A stretch of DNA of 64,000 bases from Linnemannia hyalina (taxonomy: Eukaryota > Mortierellomycota > Mortierellomycetes > Mortierellales > Mortierellaceae): contig JAHRHY010000023.1 in NCBI GenBank assembly GCA_019671135.1, positions 558,001 through 622,000 of the forward strand. Direction: 5' to 3'. The notes below the pieces were generated by a model. It had not been told where the DNA came from. It ran no database searches and was given only the letters and a program-made list of their open reading frames with translations. Below are positions 1-10,799 of this stretch, one piece after another; position 1 is the first letter of the stretch, and the number at the start of each line of letters is the position of its first letter. The translations under genes were made by a program, and so were the position numbers.

Positions 1-2400
1 CAAACGGGTCGAAGGAGGAAAAAGAGAGCAGGGAGACGACGGACTCCTTGCGACGGCCAACTCTGGATCATTGTTCGCTTCACTTCTGAGGGTGCCAAAG
101 TGTTCTATTATTTTGCTGTACGCATACTTGTTCAACAGCCCAAAAAAACCCGCCTCGTCCTTGTTTCCAGAATATCAAGATAACCTGGCTATCAAAAACG
201 CCTTACAACCTCCCCTCTTCCTCCCTGTTTGATGTGCGTGTCCGCCCAGTGTACCATACTCCTTGAAAAGGCGGAAGAGCATGGCTGTACTTCGAGTTCC
301 AACGCCTTCCCATAAGTTTCCATTGAAGATGGTACAACAAACAAGCATTCAAATGTTTGTTACGACGTGAAACAAAGAAACTTGTCGAATCTCTGGAAGC
401 AGAGAACAAACGCCCGCGCTTGTCTGTTCTATGTTCAGCCCTACTTTGTTTTTATGCGATCATGGGATGAATATACAAGACGTTCATACCATTGACGGTG
501 TCTCTTCATTGACTATTCCTGTTCATACTTGGTCGAGTACGGCGTCTTCTTGACAGAGCTTGACAACAGATGGTGTACACCTCTCAGCTATGCTTAGTCT
601 ACGACCAAAATGCCGTGCTCCTCATTGCCTCTCTCCCCCTTCTCCTCTCTTCCCATCCACTCATATCACTCAACGGCTCACGAATCCCTCTGCAATATCC
701 CTTTGGTTGCGTTACACAGGACTATTGTGACTCCATGCCTGAAAATCTAATTTCCTTTCCTCCATCCTCCCCTCCGCTCTGTCCTGTCTCTACCAAAAAA
801 AAAAACGGATCAAACCTCGGTAAAGCAGACGATCATCATAAAACTTTATTTTGAGAGCACTCTTGGGCTATATATTTTTTTTCTCTTCCCCTTTCCTGCT
901 AGCTTTCATTTGCATTGCTTTCGCCCTTTTTACTCGTCTGTCATTCTGCCCGTTTTTCACGAGCGAATTATTTGCTCAATCTTGCTTTTGTTCTATTCTA
1001 CTGAACATCTCTCTACTCTGTTGATTTGCCCTCCTTTCCTCCGACAAGGAAGGTGAAAAAAAAAAGGTTTTATTTTGGCGATGTTACCGACAAAAGCGAA
1101 AAATAGCTCGCTGGAGATGGATTTTGTGGAGGTGTGGTGCTGCTCTTCTTTTTTATTTTGAGAGTGTGTATGTGAGAGGAGACGAAGGACAGGTGGGGGG
1201 AGGGGGGCCGCGTGCCAATAATATCTAATTACGATATAGATACACCGGAACCTTCCATTTCTGCTGGGTTGACAACACCAATTGGGTGAACTAATCGGCG
1301 CGACCAGGAAAGTTGTTGTTTGTTCGAAAGAGTTAAGAATTAGCAGAGAAGGAAGAGGATGGAGAACCAGCACGACAAAGAAAAGATACCTTACGACAAG
1401 AATAACAAAGGGTAAGGGATCGGGGGGTCGCAAATACCGCAATGCTCACTCTTGGCTTCGCTCCTTTGGTTACTCCATAAGTTGAAGTTGACGCTAGCGA
1501 TCGAACAGATGCGTGTGAGCCCTTCAATTCTCAGCAAAGATGGCTGAAAAGAGAGAGAGAGAGAGAGAGAGAGAAAGGACAGGGTAACAAGTAGGAGCAA
1601 GTGGGAACGACCTTTTTTTTAATGACCGTACTGTACATGTAGAACCTGTTGGTTTCAGGGCGGAGGATATCTTTGTTTTTGTGCTCTTAGTTCGGCATTC
1701 ATTTCTCATTGCGAGGTACGTACCTGGCACGATGAAGATGATGACGGTTGGTAGACTATGATAGAGGATGGAGGATGGATGGAGGAATGGGGTAAGCGAG
1801 TCCTCCTCCTCATCCTCCTCATCCTCCTCTTTCTACCATCGGAATTCGGCAAGCAGAAAGAAAATCGAACATCTATGAGGGATGCTCGATGGTACATTCA
1901 TATTTACGTGCAGTAAAAACACACACCACCACCACCACCAAATGGATTATGCGCATAGGAAGAGAAGGAGAAAAAAAAATGAGGCGAAAAGAAAAAAGAG
2001 CCCGTGAATGGTGCCTTTCCACTCACACGAACTGAACTGAACTTCAACATTCGCGTTTGTACATAGACGATGCAATTTGTAGACTTTTGCTCCCTTCCCT
2101 TCCATTTTCCATTTTGGAATGTCGAGAAGGGTTCCCTGAATATGTTTAACAGCCAAAAATAAAGCATCCTACATCCCCTTTCTATGGTCTGGTTAGTTTT
2201 TTGTATTCAATTCAATTCAATACATCCACATCGTTTCTTGGAGTGTAGCCCCACGCACTTGCTTTCATCAGATCCGCTCGATGGGAAGGGGGCTCAAGTC
2301 TAGACATTATATCAAAATTGGGAAAGTGTTGGAAAGCAGCCAAGGCACCAGAGCAAGGCAAGCCGTGTAAGTCGGACGAGCGAGTAAAATCGATAATCAG
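1..2400. other. Intergenic stretch, no gene recognised
   Basis: I see no protein family or splice-consistent gene model here. Short open frames on both strands have low-complexity translations. The stretch holds a GA dinucleotide run near 1552-1575, GGA/TCC-type triplet repeats near 1800-1830 and a CAC repeat near 1922-1940. The right part is probably the promoter of the wall-protein gene that starts at 2566. Confidence 0.5.
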
Positions 2401-2414
2401 AGAAAAGCAGAAAG

Positions 2415-2420
2415 TATAAA
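2415..2420 (+). promoter_or_regulatory. Probable TATA box of the Kre9-like gene
   Basis: A TATAAA element lies about 150 bases before the ATG at 2566 and is followed by a pyrimidine-rich leader. Spacing and context fit a TATA-driven, highly expressed cell-surface gene. This is inferred from sequence only. Confidence 0.5.
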
Positions 2421-2565
2421 AACCAGGCACCCCCTGGTCCCTGGTTTGTTTCTTTGATTCACCTTTCACTATCGTTTCCCCCCCACTTACTTGCTTACTT
2501 TTGCAACCACCCTTCCCCTCCACCACCACCTTACCTTCACCCCTAACCTACCTACCTCAACAACC

Positions 2566-3174
2566 ATGAAGTCTACCACTGTTCTCCTCTCCGTCTTGGC
2601 CGCTTCTGCCTCCGTCGTCCTCGCCCAGTCCCCCGGCGTCGACGAGGAGCGCCTCTACTACACCGAGCCCACCACCGCCACGACTTGGACTGCCGGCGCC
2701 AACGCCACCGTCGCCTGGTCCAACGTCTGCAACTCCAAGAACACCGGCGACCTTGCCATCGTCCTCTACATCGGTACCGGTGGCGCCAACGGCACCGAGC
2801 AGATCCGTGTCCCCGGCATTGCCAACATCGGAACCTTGAACTGCTCGAAGGCCCAGACTGCCATCGTCAACTTGCCCGCAAACTTGACCACCTCCGACAA
2901 GTACGCCATCCACGTCGACACCGAGCCCTACCAGTCGTACTCTTCCCCCTTCTCCATCAAGGGTATTGACCCCCCCGTCACTACCACTGTTGCCCCCGTT
3001 GCTCCTACCACCCCCAGTGCTGCCGTCCCCTCCGCTAGTGTTGGTTCGACCACCACCGCTGCTGGTGGTGCTGCTGCCACTAGTGACAAGAGCACTAGCG
3101 CTGCTGGATCCTTGAAGGCCTTCGGTGCCTCGGCTGCCGTCCTTGCCGCCACCATCGGTGCCTTCTTCTTCTAA
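2566..3174 (+). CDS. GPI-anchored cell-wall protein with Kre9/Knh1-like N-terminal Ig-like domain
   Basis: Intronless frame of 202 residues. An in-frame upstream ATG at 2491 exists, but the ATG at 2566 follows an ACAACC context and directly begins a signal peptide (about residues 1-19, ending VVLA before QSPG). Residues of about 35-125 carry the W-T-A-G-x-x-x-T-V-x-W pattern of the Ser-Thr-rich GPI-anchored family with a Kre9/Knh1 Ig-like domain, together with several N-glycosylation sequons. About 50 Ser/Thr/Ala/Pro-rich residues follow, then a C-terminal hydrophobic tail typical of GPI attachment. The protein probably sits at the plasma membrane or wall. Strong third-position C preference suggests high expression. 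The exact role in wall glucan or chitin assembly is not known. Confidence 0.85.
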   Translation: MKSTTVLLSVLAASASVVLAQSPGVDEERLYYTEPTTATTWTAGANATVAWSNVCNSKNTGDLAIVLYIGTGGANGTEQIRVPGIANIGTLNCSKAQTAIVNLPANLTTSDKYAIHVDTEPYQSYSSPFSIKGIDPPVTTTVAPVAPTTPSAAVPSASVGSTTTAAGGAAATSDKSTSAAGSLKAFGASAAVLAATIGAFFF

Positions 3175-4722
3175 ATTGTTTCCTCCCCCTCCCCCCTCCC
3201 TCGTAATTCTTTAGACCAGCTTTCAGCATTTCCTTATACCTGTATTAAACCTTCTCCCCCTTCCTCGACAAGACAAAAGTAATTCCTTTGTTTCCTAGTT
3301 TCCTGTTTGTTTGTTGGAGTAAGGTGTGAAAGAATGGTGTGTGTATCTTTTGGTTATCATGAAGAAAAAAGCGTTTGCTTGTACCTCAATAACAAGCAAT
3401 CCCCTTGTGCTACCGAGTGTACAATTGGCACACGACCAAGAACAACATGTTCGGTTCTTTAATTCGAGAGTGAAAGAGAGACAAGGCGAGCGATTAGACA
3501 GACAGGTTGCTTTTGCCCATACTCGTTTTCGATAGGGGTGGATACCTGGTGTGGTTTCAAACACCCTTTCAGGCTGTATAGCACCAGCACTATTCATCTT
3601 ACAACAACAGAGGTGAAGAAAAGAGAACAAGGACGATTGAGAGGGGGAGGAAGAATGGTGAATCAACATTGAGAAAATGTCAGACACATCTCACAGACAA
3701 CAAAAGCGCTTACACCTTTGTGTTGGAATGTCGAAGTACCTTTCTTGCTTCATCTTTCAGCCATCTTCGTCTTCAGAAACGGGGAGTAATGTTGGCGGCT
3801 TATCCATTCAAGCCCTTTATATATATCCCACTTTCGATTGTTGATTATTATTTCTCGTTCTGCATCCCGTGTCGACTTTGCCAACCTGCTCGGGTGTTGT
3901 TGATTGCAGCAACTTAGCGCTTTTCTGTGTTTGGCAACAAATTGTGGAGACAAACTAGCCGCGCCATTGGTGAGTTGAAATTGGTGCAACGCAGCAAAGA
4001 ATCATAATTCTCAAGTAGAGGCCGTCTTTATCTTCTTTGGAGATACTAAGTGGAGAGGAGGATATGTGAAGATTAGAAATAGTCAACCTTAGAAGGCTGG
4101 TTGATGAGGGGGGGATAAGGTCCCGTTTCTGAAGCTGGTTTGTGAGGGAAGGGGGAAGAGGAAGAAGGAGTGGGAGGACTAAGAGAAACAAGGAGTGAGA
4201 AGAGTGAGGATAAATGAAAGCAAAGAGCGAAGAGGCGATGGGAACTCTCTGGACTCGTGTCCTCGTTGGGTTCATCGGTTTCATGGATGGCGTCAAGTGG
4301 CAGGTGTCGCGTGTAAGTCTAGCGCGCATGTTTTGCTTTATAAAGGCGATCAAACCGATCAAATGCCATTAGGCTGTGTTGGTTTGACTCAATAGCAACC
4401 TTCTTTGTCTCACAACGCTGGATCTGTGCGCTCCATCAATCGAATCGAACTACCAGGAGCTCCCTGGCCGCCACTCTCGTTCACCTTTGACCATTCACTC
4501 CCAACCAACTCCTGGTAATGACCTTACACTTGCAAACTGACAGAGAAAGAGGTGCTCTTAATGTATTGAAAAACAGAGGGAAGCAATATTGCAACGGATT
4601 TATTTCAGAACATGAAAACGAATGTCTGAAGTTCCAGGGGATGGAACCAAGACTTGAGCGCACCACACACTGAACCAACTCCAGCAAACACACTCGACCA
4701 CCCGCAGTAGCGCAGAAGCGCT
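3175..4722. other. Intergenic stretch, no gene recognised
   Basis: The 3' flank of the wall-protein gene faces the 3' end of eL15. Open frames on both strands are short and have no recognisable domain or splice pattern. No repeats or RNA genes were noticed. Confidence 0.45.
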
Positions 4723-5472
4723 TTAACGGTAACGGCGGAGGCTAATAAAGAAGAAAAAAAAAGGAAACAACGCGTTAATGTCATGAAAAATTAAAACCTT
4801 CAAGAATGCAATCCCAATATCCTAACAATGTCCTGAGCATCCAGGGTGTCTCTTAAATCCCAGCAATAGCACTTACGAGAGAGTGTTGCGTCTCTTCCAG
4901 TTGGCACGACGACCAGATCCGATGGTCTTGTTGAAGCCGTGACCCTTGCCGTGACCGCGGTTCTTCTTGGTGGCAGAGGTAAGACCACGGGCCTCACGGC
5001 GCTTGTGGACGGGGTTGACGATCCAGTTGATGCGGGCATCGCGGCGGATAGCCTTGTGCGAGGGGTCGACGAGGATGACCTCGAAGTACTTGTAGGTCGA
5101 GTCCTGGTTAACCCAGTACGAGTTGAGGACGCGCAAGTTTCCGCACTTGCGACCGACACGCTCCTCAGCGGTGGCCTGGAGGGAACGCTGGTACTTGAGC
5201 TGGTTGACTCCGTGTCCACCGGGCTTACCGAAGGTAGCACCCTTGGCAACGGGCTTTTTGCGACCACCACGACGGACGCGGATACGGTAGATGACGTATC
5301 CCTGCTTGGCCTTGTATCCCAAACGACGGGCCTTATCGGGGCGCGAAGGGCGGGAAGCGCGGTGGATAACGTTCAACTGACGGTACTCCCAGCAGCGGAC
5401 ACGCAACAAGAAGCGCATGACATCAGACTGCTTCTTCTTGGCCAATTCCTCGAGATACTTGTAGGCTCCCAT
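4723..5472 (-). CDS. RPL15: 60S ribosomal protein eL15
   Basis: Two exons: 5472-4877 and 4741-4723. The protein starts [10 protein letters not shown] and matches eL15 along its full length, with conserved stretches such as [20 protein letters not shown] and [20 protein letters not shown]. It is a component of the large ribosomal subunit that contacts 28S rRNA. An unspliced reading stops at 4873-4875, but that TAA is part of a perfect GTAAGT donor. Splicing 4876-4742 (135 nt, ending TTTATTAG) adds LRRYR and gives 204 residues, the usual length and C-terminus of eL15. An open frame continues about 110 codons upstream of the ATG, but it does not belong to the family and is leader. The leader ends in CGTAG shortly before the ATG, so a 5' UTR intron is possible. 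Confidence 0.95.
4742..4876 (-). other. Last intron of eL15, containing the apparent stop codon
   Basis: The donor is GTAAGT and the acceptor TTTATTAG, after a pyrimidine-rich tract. The TAA inside the donor would end the protein at NTLS if it were not spliced. Removal joins TC to CCTCCGCCGTTACCGTTAA and restores the conserved SLRRYR end. Confidence 0.9.
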
Positions 5473-6565
5473 ATTGTCTACGAGTAGGGGGTAGAAGATT
5501 GGAGAAGGGGACGTTAGTTCTCTGGGTGGAATGGTCTGTGCGAGAGATGTCCTGTAAGGGGGCAACAAGTAGGGGGGCAGCCAGTAGGGGTTGTTGAAAA
5601 ATGGGAAGACTGATAGTCGATATGAAAAGGGTTGGCGCTTGTCTATGCAGTTGTGTCCGAAGCTGATATAGTTGATGTTGACGCTTGACCGGTGTAAAGC
5701 TACCGCTAGTCGGTACAGCTGAAGAGTCGACTTCCCGGTTTTGCTCTGGGCGTAGTGCTGGTGGTCATTGCTCTGTTGGCACCCTGAACAGCAAAGCGGG
5801 CGATTCACTGTTGATCCCGATCAACTGAGTAGCCGGCTAGAGCCCTTGGACACAGCTATCCTAAGCAATTGAAGCTAGATACGGTGCCCCAGGACAAGCC
5901 CAACTGGTCAACTTGATAACCAGCCACCAGAATAACCAGAAAATGAGTAGATCCCGGTGTCTGGCAGTCAGTCTGTGAAAGGACACCATCAGATCTCTCT
6001 GGCAGCATCACTTTTGAAAGTTGATGATGGGTTCCAGGTATCATGATCACGAGTTTTTTTTCTTGCTGTTGCTGCATAGTCCCGTAGTGATGTCGATGAT
6101 CCTTTTGATGGCTGTTTGCCTATGGTTGCTGTGTGTGTGTGTGTCGATAATGTATCGATGGATGGATGGATGTGATATAAGTTGACATCCATCGACTCGT
6201 CAGATGTGTTCTGTCGTCTTACAAAATTGAAATAAAAGATCGAACAAACAGTACCCAGCGGACATTACCTTTTGATCTGTCTCTCAGGCGTGTCAGTCTC
6301 TGCCTAAGCCACGCTCATATTTTTCAATTGAACTGAATGAAAATTATTGAATGATATCAAGTCGAACCTTAGTTTGTGTTTAGCCCTATTCCAAAAATAG
6401 CCAGTGTCACTGCCTCGTTCCTTTCTGTGTCCTGCCCCTGCTTCTTCTTCCATAGTCTTTTTGCCTTTATTTCTTCCTTTCCCCTTTTTTTTCCCTTCCC
6501 ATCTCTTTTCTTCGTTACTCCTCGCTCTTCCCACATCTTCTTCACACCCCCTCCTCCAACACATC
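5473..6565. other. Divergent intergenic region between eL15 and the GT34 gene
   Basis: This stretch separates two genes that are transcribed away from each other, so it should hold both promoters. It contains a TG dinucleotide run near 6130-6145 and GGAT repeats near 6158-6172. The sequence just before 6566 is a long pyrimidine-rich leader. No gene was recognised. Confidence 0.5.
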
Positions 6566-8455
6566 ATGTCAGTCGCAGCAAAAAAGCTGTACTGGATTAC
6601 AGCCGCCGTTTTCCTAATGGTCGTCTTCCTCTCCTACCACAGGAACTCCGGTTCCTCATCATACCCGCCAGACAGGACAGCCCCCAACGATGCCGGTCAG
6701 TCTCTGAACTACGACGATAACGACAACGACTACACAAGCGGGGACGGCAACAACCTCTACACCGGAGACAACAAACCACCAGGAGGATATACTCCAGCTG
6801 GCGGAAACAAGCCTAGTACTCCTCCTCCCACCCCTGCCGAAACTACACCCACCCAACCCAACACTTCTGGAAAGTACGATACCCTGGTGGTCATTCCTTC
6901 GAGCTGGACTCAAATTCAGAACCGCCAATGGGTCCGTGAAACTGTCTTTGGCATCCGGGACAACCTCGAGCCCTGCAAGAAGAACGACGGCAACATCATC
7001 TACAAGTTTTATATCTATGGACGGTCTACCTGGGGCAAGTCTGCGATTCATTCTCCAGAGTACAACCAGGCGTTGGTCCGGGATCTCTATGGCGAGTTCA
7101 TGGAGTATAACGATCACCATTTCACCAACGCCACCGTCGCCGACAAGCATGCCATCTGGGGCAACGCACTCGACTGGGCTGTAAGTACACTGGGCGCTGA
7201 TCCGTCGACTGGGTGATGACACACATAATTCGGACTTATCCATCTCTGTGGTTTTTTTTCCTGCTTGGGCGATGCATGGACTCAGCCAACTGACCCTTCG
7301 CCTACCTTACATTTCTATTTCTAGGTAACCACATACATCCCAACAAACAAGATTCATGTTGACAAGATTCTTATCTTTGATTCAACCGCCATCGTCAACC
7401 TGCCCAATATGGAGGAGGCCGTCAAGGCTTCTGCCAACCCCAACGGATATCTTCACATCTGGGGCTCCGATTCTACCACCTTTGCCGCCATGATCTCCTA
7501 CAACGCCGTCGAGCAGATCCTCAATCACCGCGAGGAGCTTAAGGCTGGTCACGCCACCGAGGATATCATCTCCGCGGCTTCGACCTTTTATGCCGAGAAC
7601 CCTGCGACCTTCAAAATTGTCCGCGCGACTGGTCAATTGTGGGCCAGCAATGTTGATTTGGTCTCTGCCGACACTGCTGTTGTTGGTCAAGTCTACCAGC
7701 TCGAGGATTGGCGCAGCATCACCGACAAGTTGACCATCAAGGCTACCCCCGCCTGCGCTGTTGACCAGAACAGGAAGAAGAACGTTGCCCTTTTGACCTC
7801 ATCCTACATCTACGTCGACATGTGCATGGCCGAGGCCTCCCTGCCCTCTGCCGACAACAAGCGCGACTATGCCGACAAGCACGGATACGACTTTGTGGCC
7901 CGCGCCGCCGAGTTTGCACAGGAGGAACATCGTGGCCGTCGTTTGGTCTGGGGCAAGATTGGCGCCATCCAGAAGGTTCTCCCCCATTACGAATGGCTGT
8001 TCTGGATGGACATGGATGCTGTCATTGCTGATCTCGACAAGGACTTGCGTGAGATTATTCAGGTCGCGGAGAAGGCCAAGGTTGGAGGTGATGAGGTCAG
8101 TCTTATTGTTGCCAGACCTAAGCGCGACAAGATCCTGAACGCTGGTGTCATGTTGATCAAGAACACCGAGTGGAGCCGCGCCTTCCTTGCTGAGGTCCAG
8201 ACCCGCGCCCCTTGGTACCACAAGTCGAGTTATGAGCAGGCTGCTATCTGGGAGGTCATGAGCGAGCCCAAGTGGTCGCCGGGTGTTTATCTTTATGATG
8301 AAGATGATCACACCATGAACACCTTCCCCAAGATGTATGAAGAGGGCGACTTTGTTATTCATTTCGCTCCTGCTGGATGCCCCTCGGTTCCTGTTCTTGC
8401 TGCTTTGGCCAAAATCAAGGCTGGCGAGAGTGCGCTCGGTATCGGTGCCGAGTAA
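6566..8455 (+). CDS. Golgi-type GT34 (GMA12/MNN10 family) glycosyltransferase with an extra N-terminal GT31-like domain
   Basis: Two exons, 6566-7180 and 7325-8455, joined in phase 0 across a GTAAGT...CTAG intron, give 581 residues. The start at 6566 follows a pyrimidine-rich leader. It begins a type II anchor: a short basic segment, then a hydrophobic helix at about residues 9-25. A Pro/Gly/Thr-rich stem follows. Residues of about 110-300 resemble the GT31 fold (RQWVRETVFGI near the start), but the expected acidic triplet is replaced by FDSTAIVNL. The C-terminal half is GT34: the metal-binding DMD is at 434-436 in WLFWMDMDAVI, followed by LNAGVMLIKN and the QAAIW segment. GT34 enzymes transfer galactose or mannose to glycans in the Golgi lumen. 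Sugar specificity cannot be read from the sequence. The neighbouring sugar kinase is convergent and unrelated. Confidence 0.85.
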
Positions 8456-8608
8456 GCACCTTTTCTTCCCTTTTTTCATTCATCATCACTTTTTTTTGTA
8501 CTGTACGCAATAGACATTCCTTTTTATGATTAAAAAATACCAAAAACATCGTAATCCCTCAGCGTTTTCTGCTGTATTTGAATAAGGTGAATATGGGATC
8601 TAGTCGAT

Positions 8609-10329
8609 CTAATCGACGTTCTGCTTCGTCCTAATGGCAATATCAACATTATTCTTGATAGGGATCGAATCCATAGCCCCCTCCTTGCCAACAGCCAAGG
8701 AAGCCGCATGGCTGGCCTCCAACAATGCAGCCTGGAGCTGCTCGGGGTTGAAACGTTTGTTCAACTCTTGGTTGCGCACCAGGTTTGCGACAAAGTAGCC
8801 CTATGGACGGTGGTTGAATGTAGAGACACAATGACGTTAGTTATGGGGTCTGAGAAGTGTGCTTAAAATAGGATTGACAGTGAGTTTGGATATAATATTT
8901 AGTTCTGCACTTACCGAAAACGTGTCTCCCGCCTATGTACGCACCCCGAACAAAGGAAAAATGTAGAAAAGGGTATCAGTTCCAACGTCTTGTTCTTTCA
9001 CGAAACGGAACTCTTCGCACGACATCAGTTGATCACGATCCTAGACTTACACCAGTAGTATTAACAACGTTGCCCTTGACGATCCCCATCCGGAACTCCT
9101 TCATCTTCTCATCCTCCTCATTAATCCTAAACCGTGCCACCAGCCCATCCCCCCCAAGCGTAATAATAATCCCGCTGATCTTCTCATACGCCTTTTCCAA
9201 CACCGGGAAGCTTTCAGAAGCCGTGATATGCGACGAGGATGTAACAGAGTCGGCGTCGGATTTGGGAGAGGTCAAGTAGGAGTAGAGGCCTTGGGCTTCG
9301 ATCTCGTTGATGAGGAGGTAATCGACCAAGTGGAGGGGGTACTGTTTTGGGAGGTCGGGTGTCATAGGTGAAGGGTTGAAACAGATGGTCATCCCACGCT
9401 CCTTGGCGGCGCGCATGATCTCACCACCGCTACTGATTTCGTTCTGAATTACGATCCAGTCGCCTTTGCCAAAGTTGGACAGGACTTGGCGGGCTTCTTC
9501 GATGACGACGGTGTGGTTTGTTCCCGGGAAGAGAACGATGGAGTTATCGTGGGATTCTTCGCTCAATTGGATGATTGCCCTTCCTGTCGCCTATGTATCC
9601 GTGACCATTGCAATTGGGAAATAATTGTCAGATCCGTAGTTCCCGCAGGCGGTTGACGTTGCACAATTGAGGTTGGTTGGTATGAAAAAAATGCAGGTAT
9701 GCATCGTCATGGTATGTACCTCTTTCTCGGCGACCTGGATGTAGGTGGTATCGACGCCAGCGTCCTCCATGATCTTGCGGACCCATTCTCCGTCCTTACC
9801 GATCTTTCCTGCGTGAAACACGTTTGCGCCCGCTCTTCCCAGAGCCACAGACTGATTTGCGCCTAGTAAGTATACGGAGGGACGAAGGAGGTGAGCTCAT
9901 TTGGAAATCAATTGGTTTACTAGTGCGTCCGCATGAGCGCAAATGCCAGATAGGTGCGACTTACCCTTTCCTCCGGCGCTAACGGTGTAAGAAGTGGACG
10001 AGATGGTCTATCAATTGAACAAACAATTGTATGCACAGCATCAAGCATCAGAATATTGTCGTTCACAAATTAGAAAGAATAGACGCTGCGGCCCTGTGCG
10101 TTCCTACCTCTCCAGATCGGACGATGTGAGGGACGACATAGAAATCATCTATCGTTGTTTGTCGTTCACAAGAAGGTTGGGCGTCAGCGTTTTAGGTTCT
10201 AACAACGAGAGCAAGCGAGCGATAGTTGTGTCCGTTGTGGTTGTGGCTCATGCATTGCGGTGAAGCGTATGTGTGCGTACCGATGTTGATGGATCCGTAG
10301 ACGAGTACTTTTGCCTTGGTCGCTTCCAT
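8609..10329 (-). pseudogene. Ribokinase-like PfkB-family sugar kinase with a +1 frameshift in the last exon
   Basis: Seven exons (10329-10281, 10148-10108, 10007-9965, 9862-9720, 9590-9051, 8932-8915, 8801-8609) join in phase. The start gives MEATKAKVLVYGSIN, then SAGGKGANQSVALGRAG (the PfkB substrate loop), NPSP and a catalytic AGDTFSGYF, so the fold is that of a cytosolic ribokinase. The AGDTFS segment is a separate 18-nt exon. In the last exon the frame breaks near 8758-8762, where GTTGAAACAAACG has one extra A. Upstream reads GYFVANLVRNQEL. Downstream, the other frame continues NKRFNPEQLQ...GKEGAMDSIP to a TAG at 8609-8611, the expected PfkB C-terminus. The unshifted frame instead runs into a TAA a few dozen codons on. 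No splice choice repairs it, because a TGA lies just upstream in the second frame. This is either a real lesion or a base-calling error. The corrected length would be about 341 residues. Confidence 0.8.
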
Positions 10330-10529
10330 GTCGGTTTTCTTGTGTGTCCTGGTCTGTGTGTGCTGAATGAGTAAAAAAAAGAGAGAGAGAGAGAGTGAAG
10401 GAAGGTTGATCATTGCCCCACGATTCCTTTCTCTCTTACAGACGCGTGAGAAGAAAGTGGGGTCATGGTGACTGCTACCCCACACGCGCGAAAAATTAAA
10501 GACGCCCACTAGCTACTGCCTGTGGCGAT

Positions 10530-10760
10530 AATACCGCGTATTAGGCTCACAACTTACGATGATGATACCTGAGTCTGGGCGCCGTTGTTTGATGTCAACA
10601 TACAATGTCGAGTATAGACCAAGTTCGCTTTAAAGCAACGACCTTAGAGGCCGCCAATGAATCATTGGGTTATATATTTTTAAAAATTGAAAATGAACTT
10701 GTTCGAGAACCCCTACAGGGCATATAGTACTGGACTGCAGCTGAAAAGAAAGTCAAATGA
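10530..10760. other. Upstream flank of the sugar kinase, no gene seen
   Basis: A short AT-rich stretch between the kinase promoter and the decayed Fanzor region. Nothing recognisable was found. Confidence 0.4.
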
Positions 10761-10799
10761 AATACGACCCAAGATGACAACATCAACAACAGCAACAAT

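Noticed and set aside
993..1442. 149-codon minus-strand frame
   Set aside because: Low-complexity translation of pyrimidine-rich DNA with no family features.
4873..4875. TAA as the true stop of eL15
   Set aside because: It belongs to a perfect GTAAGT donor. Splicing restores the conserved C-terminus and length.
4939..5487. 182-codon plus-strand frame over eL15
   Set aside because: It is antisense to a clear, conserved ribosomal gene. Its Val/Asp/Gly-rich translation is a shadow of the biased codon use.
7799..8479. 226-codon minus-strand frame over the GT34 gene
   Set aside because: Antisense shadow of the catalytic domain. No family features.
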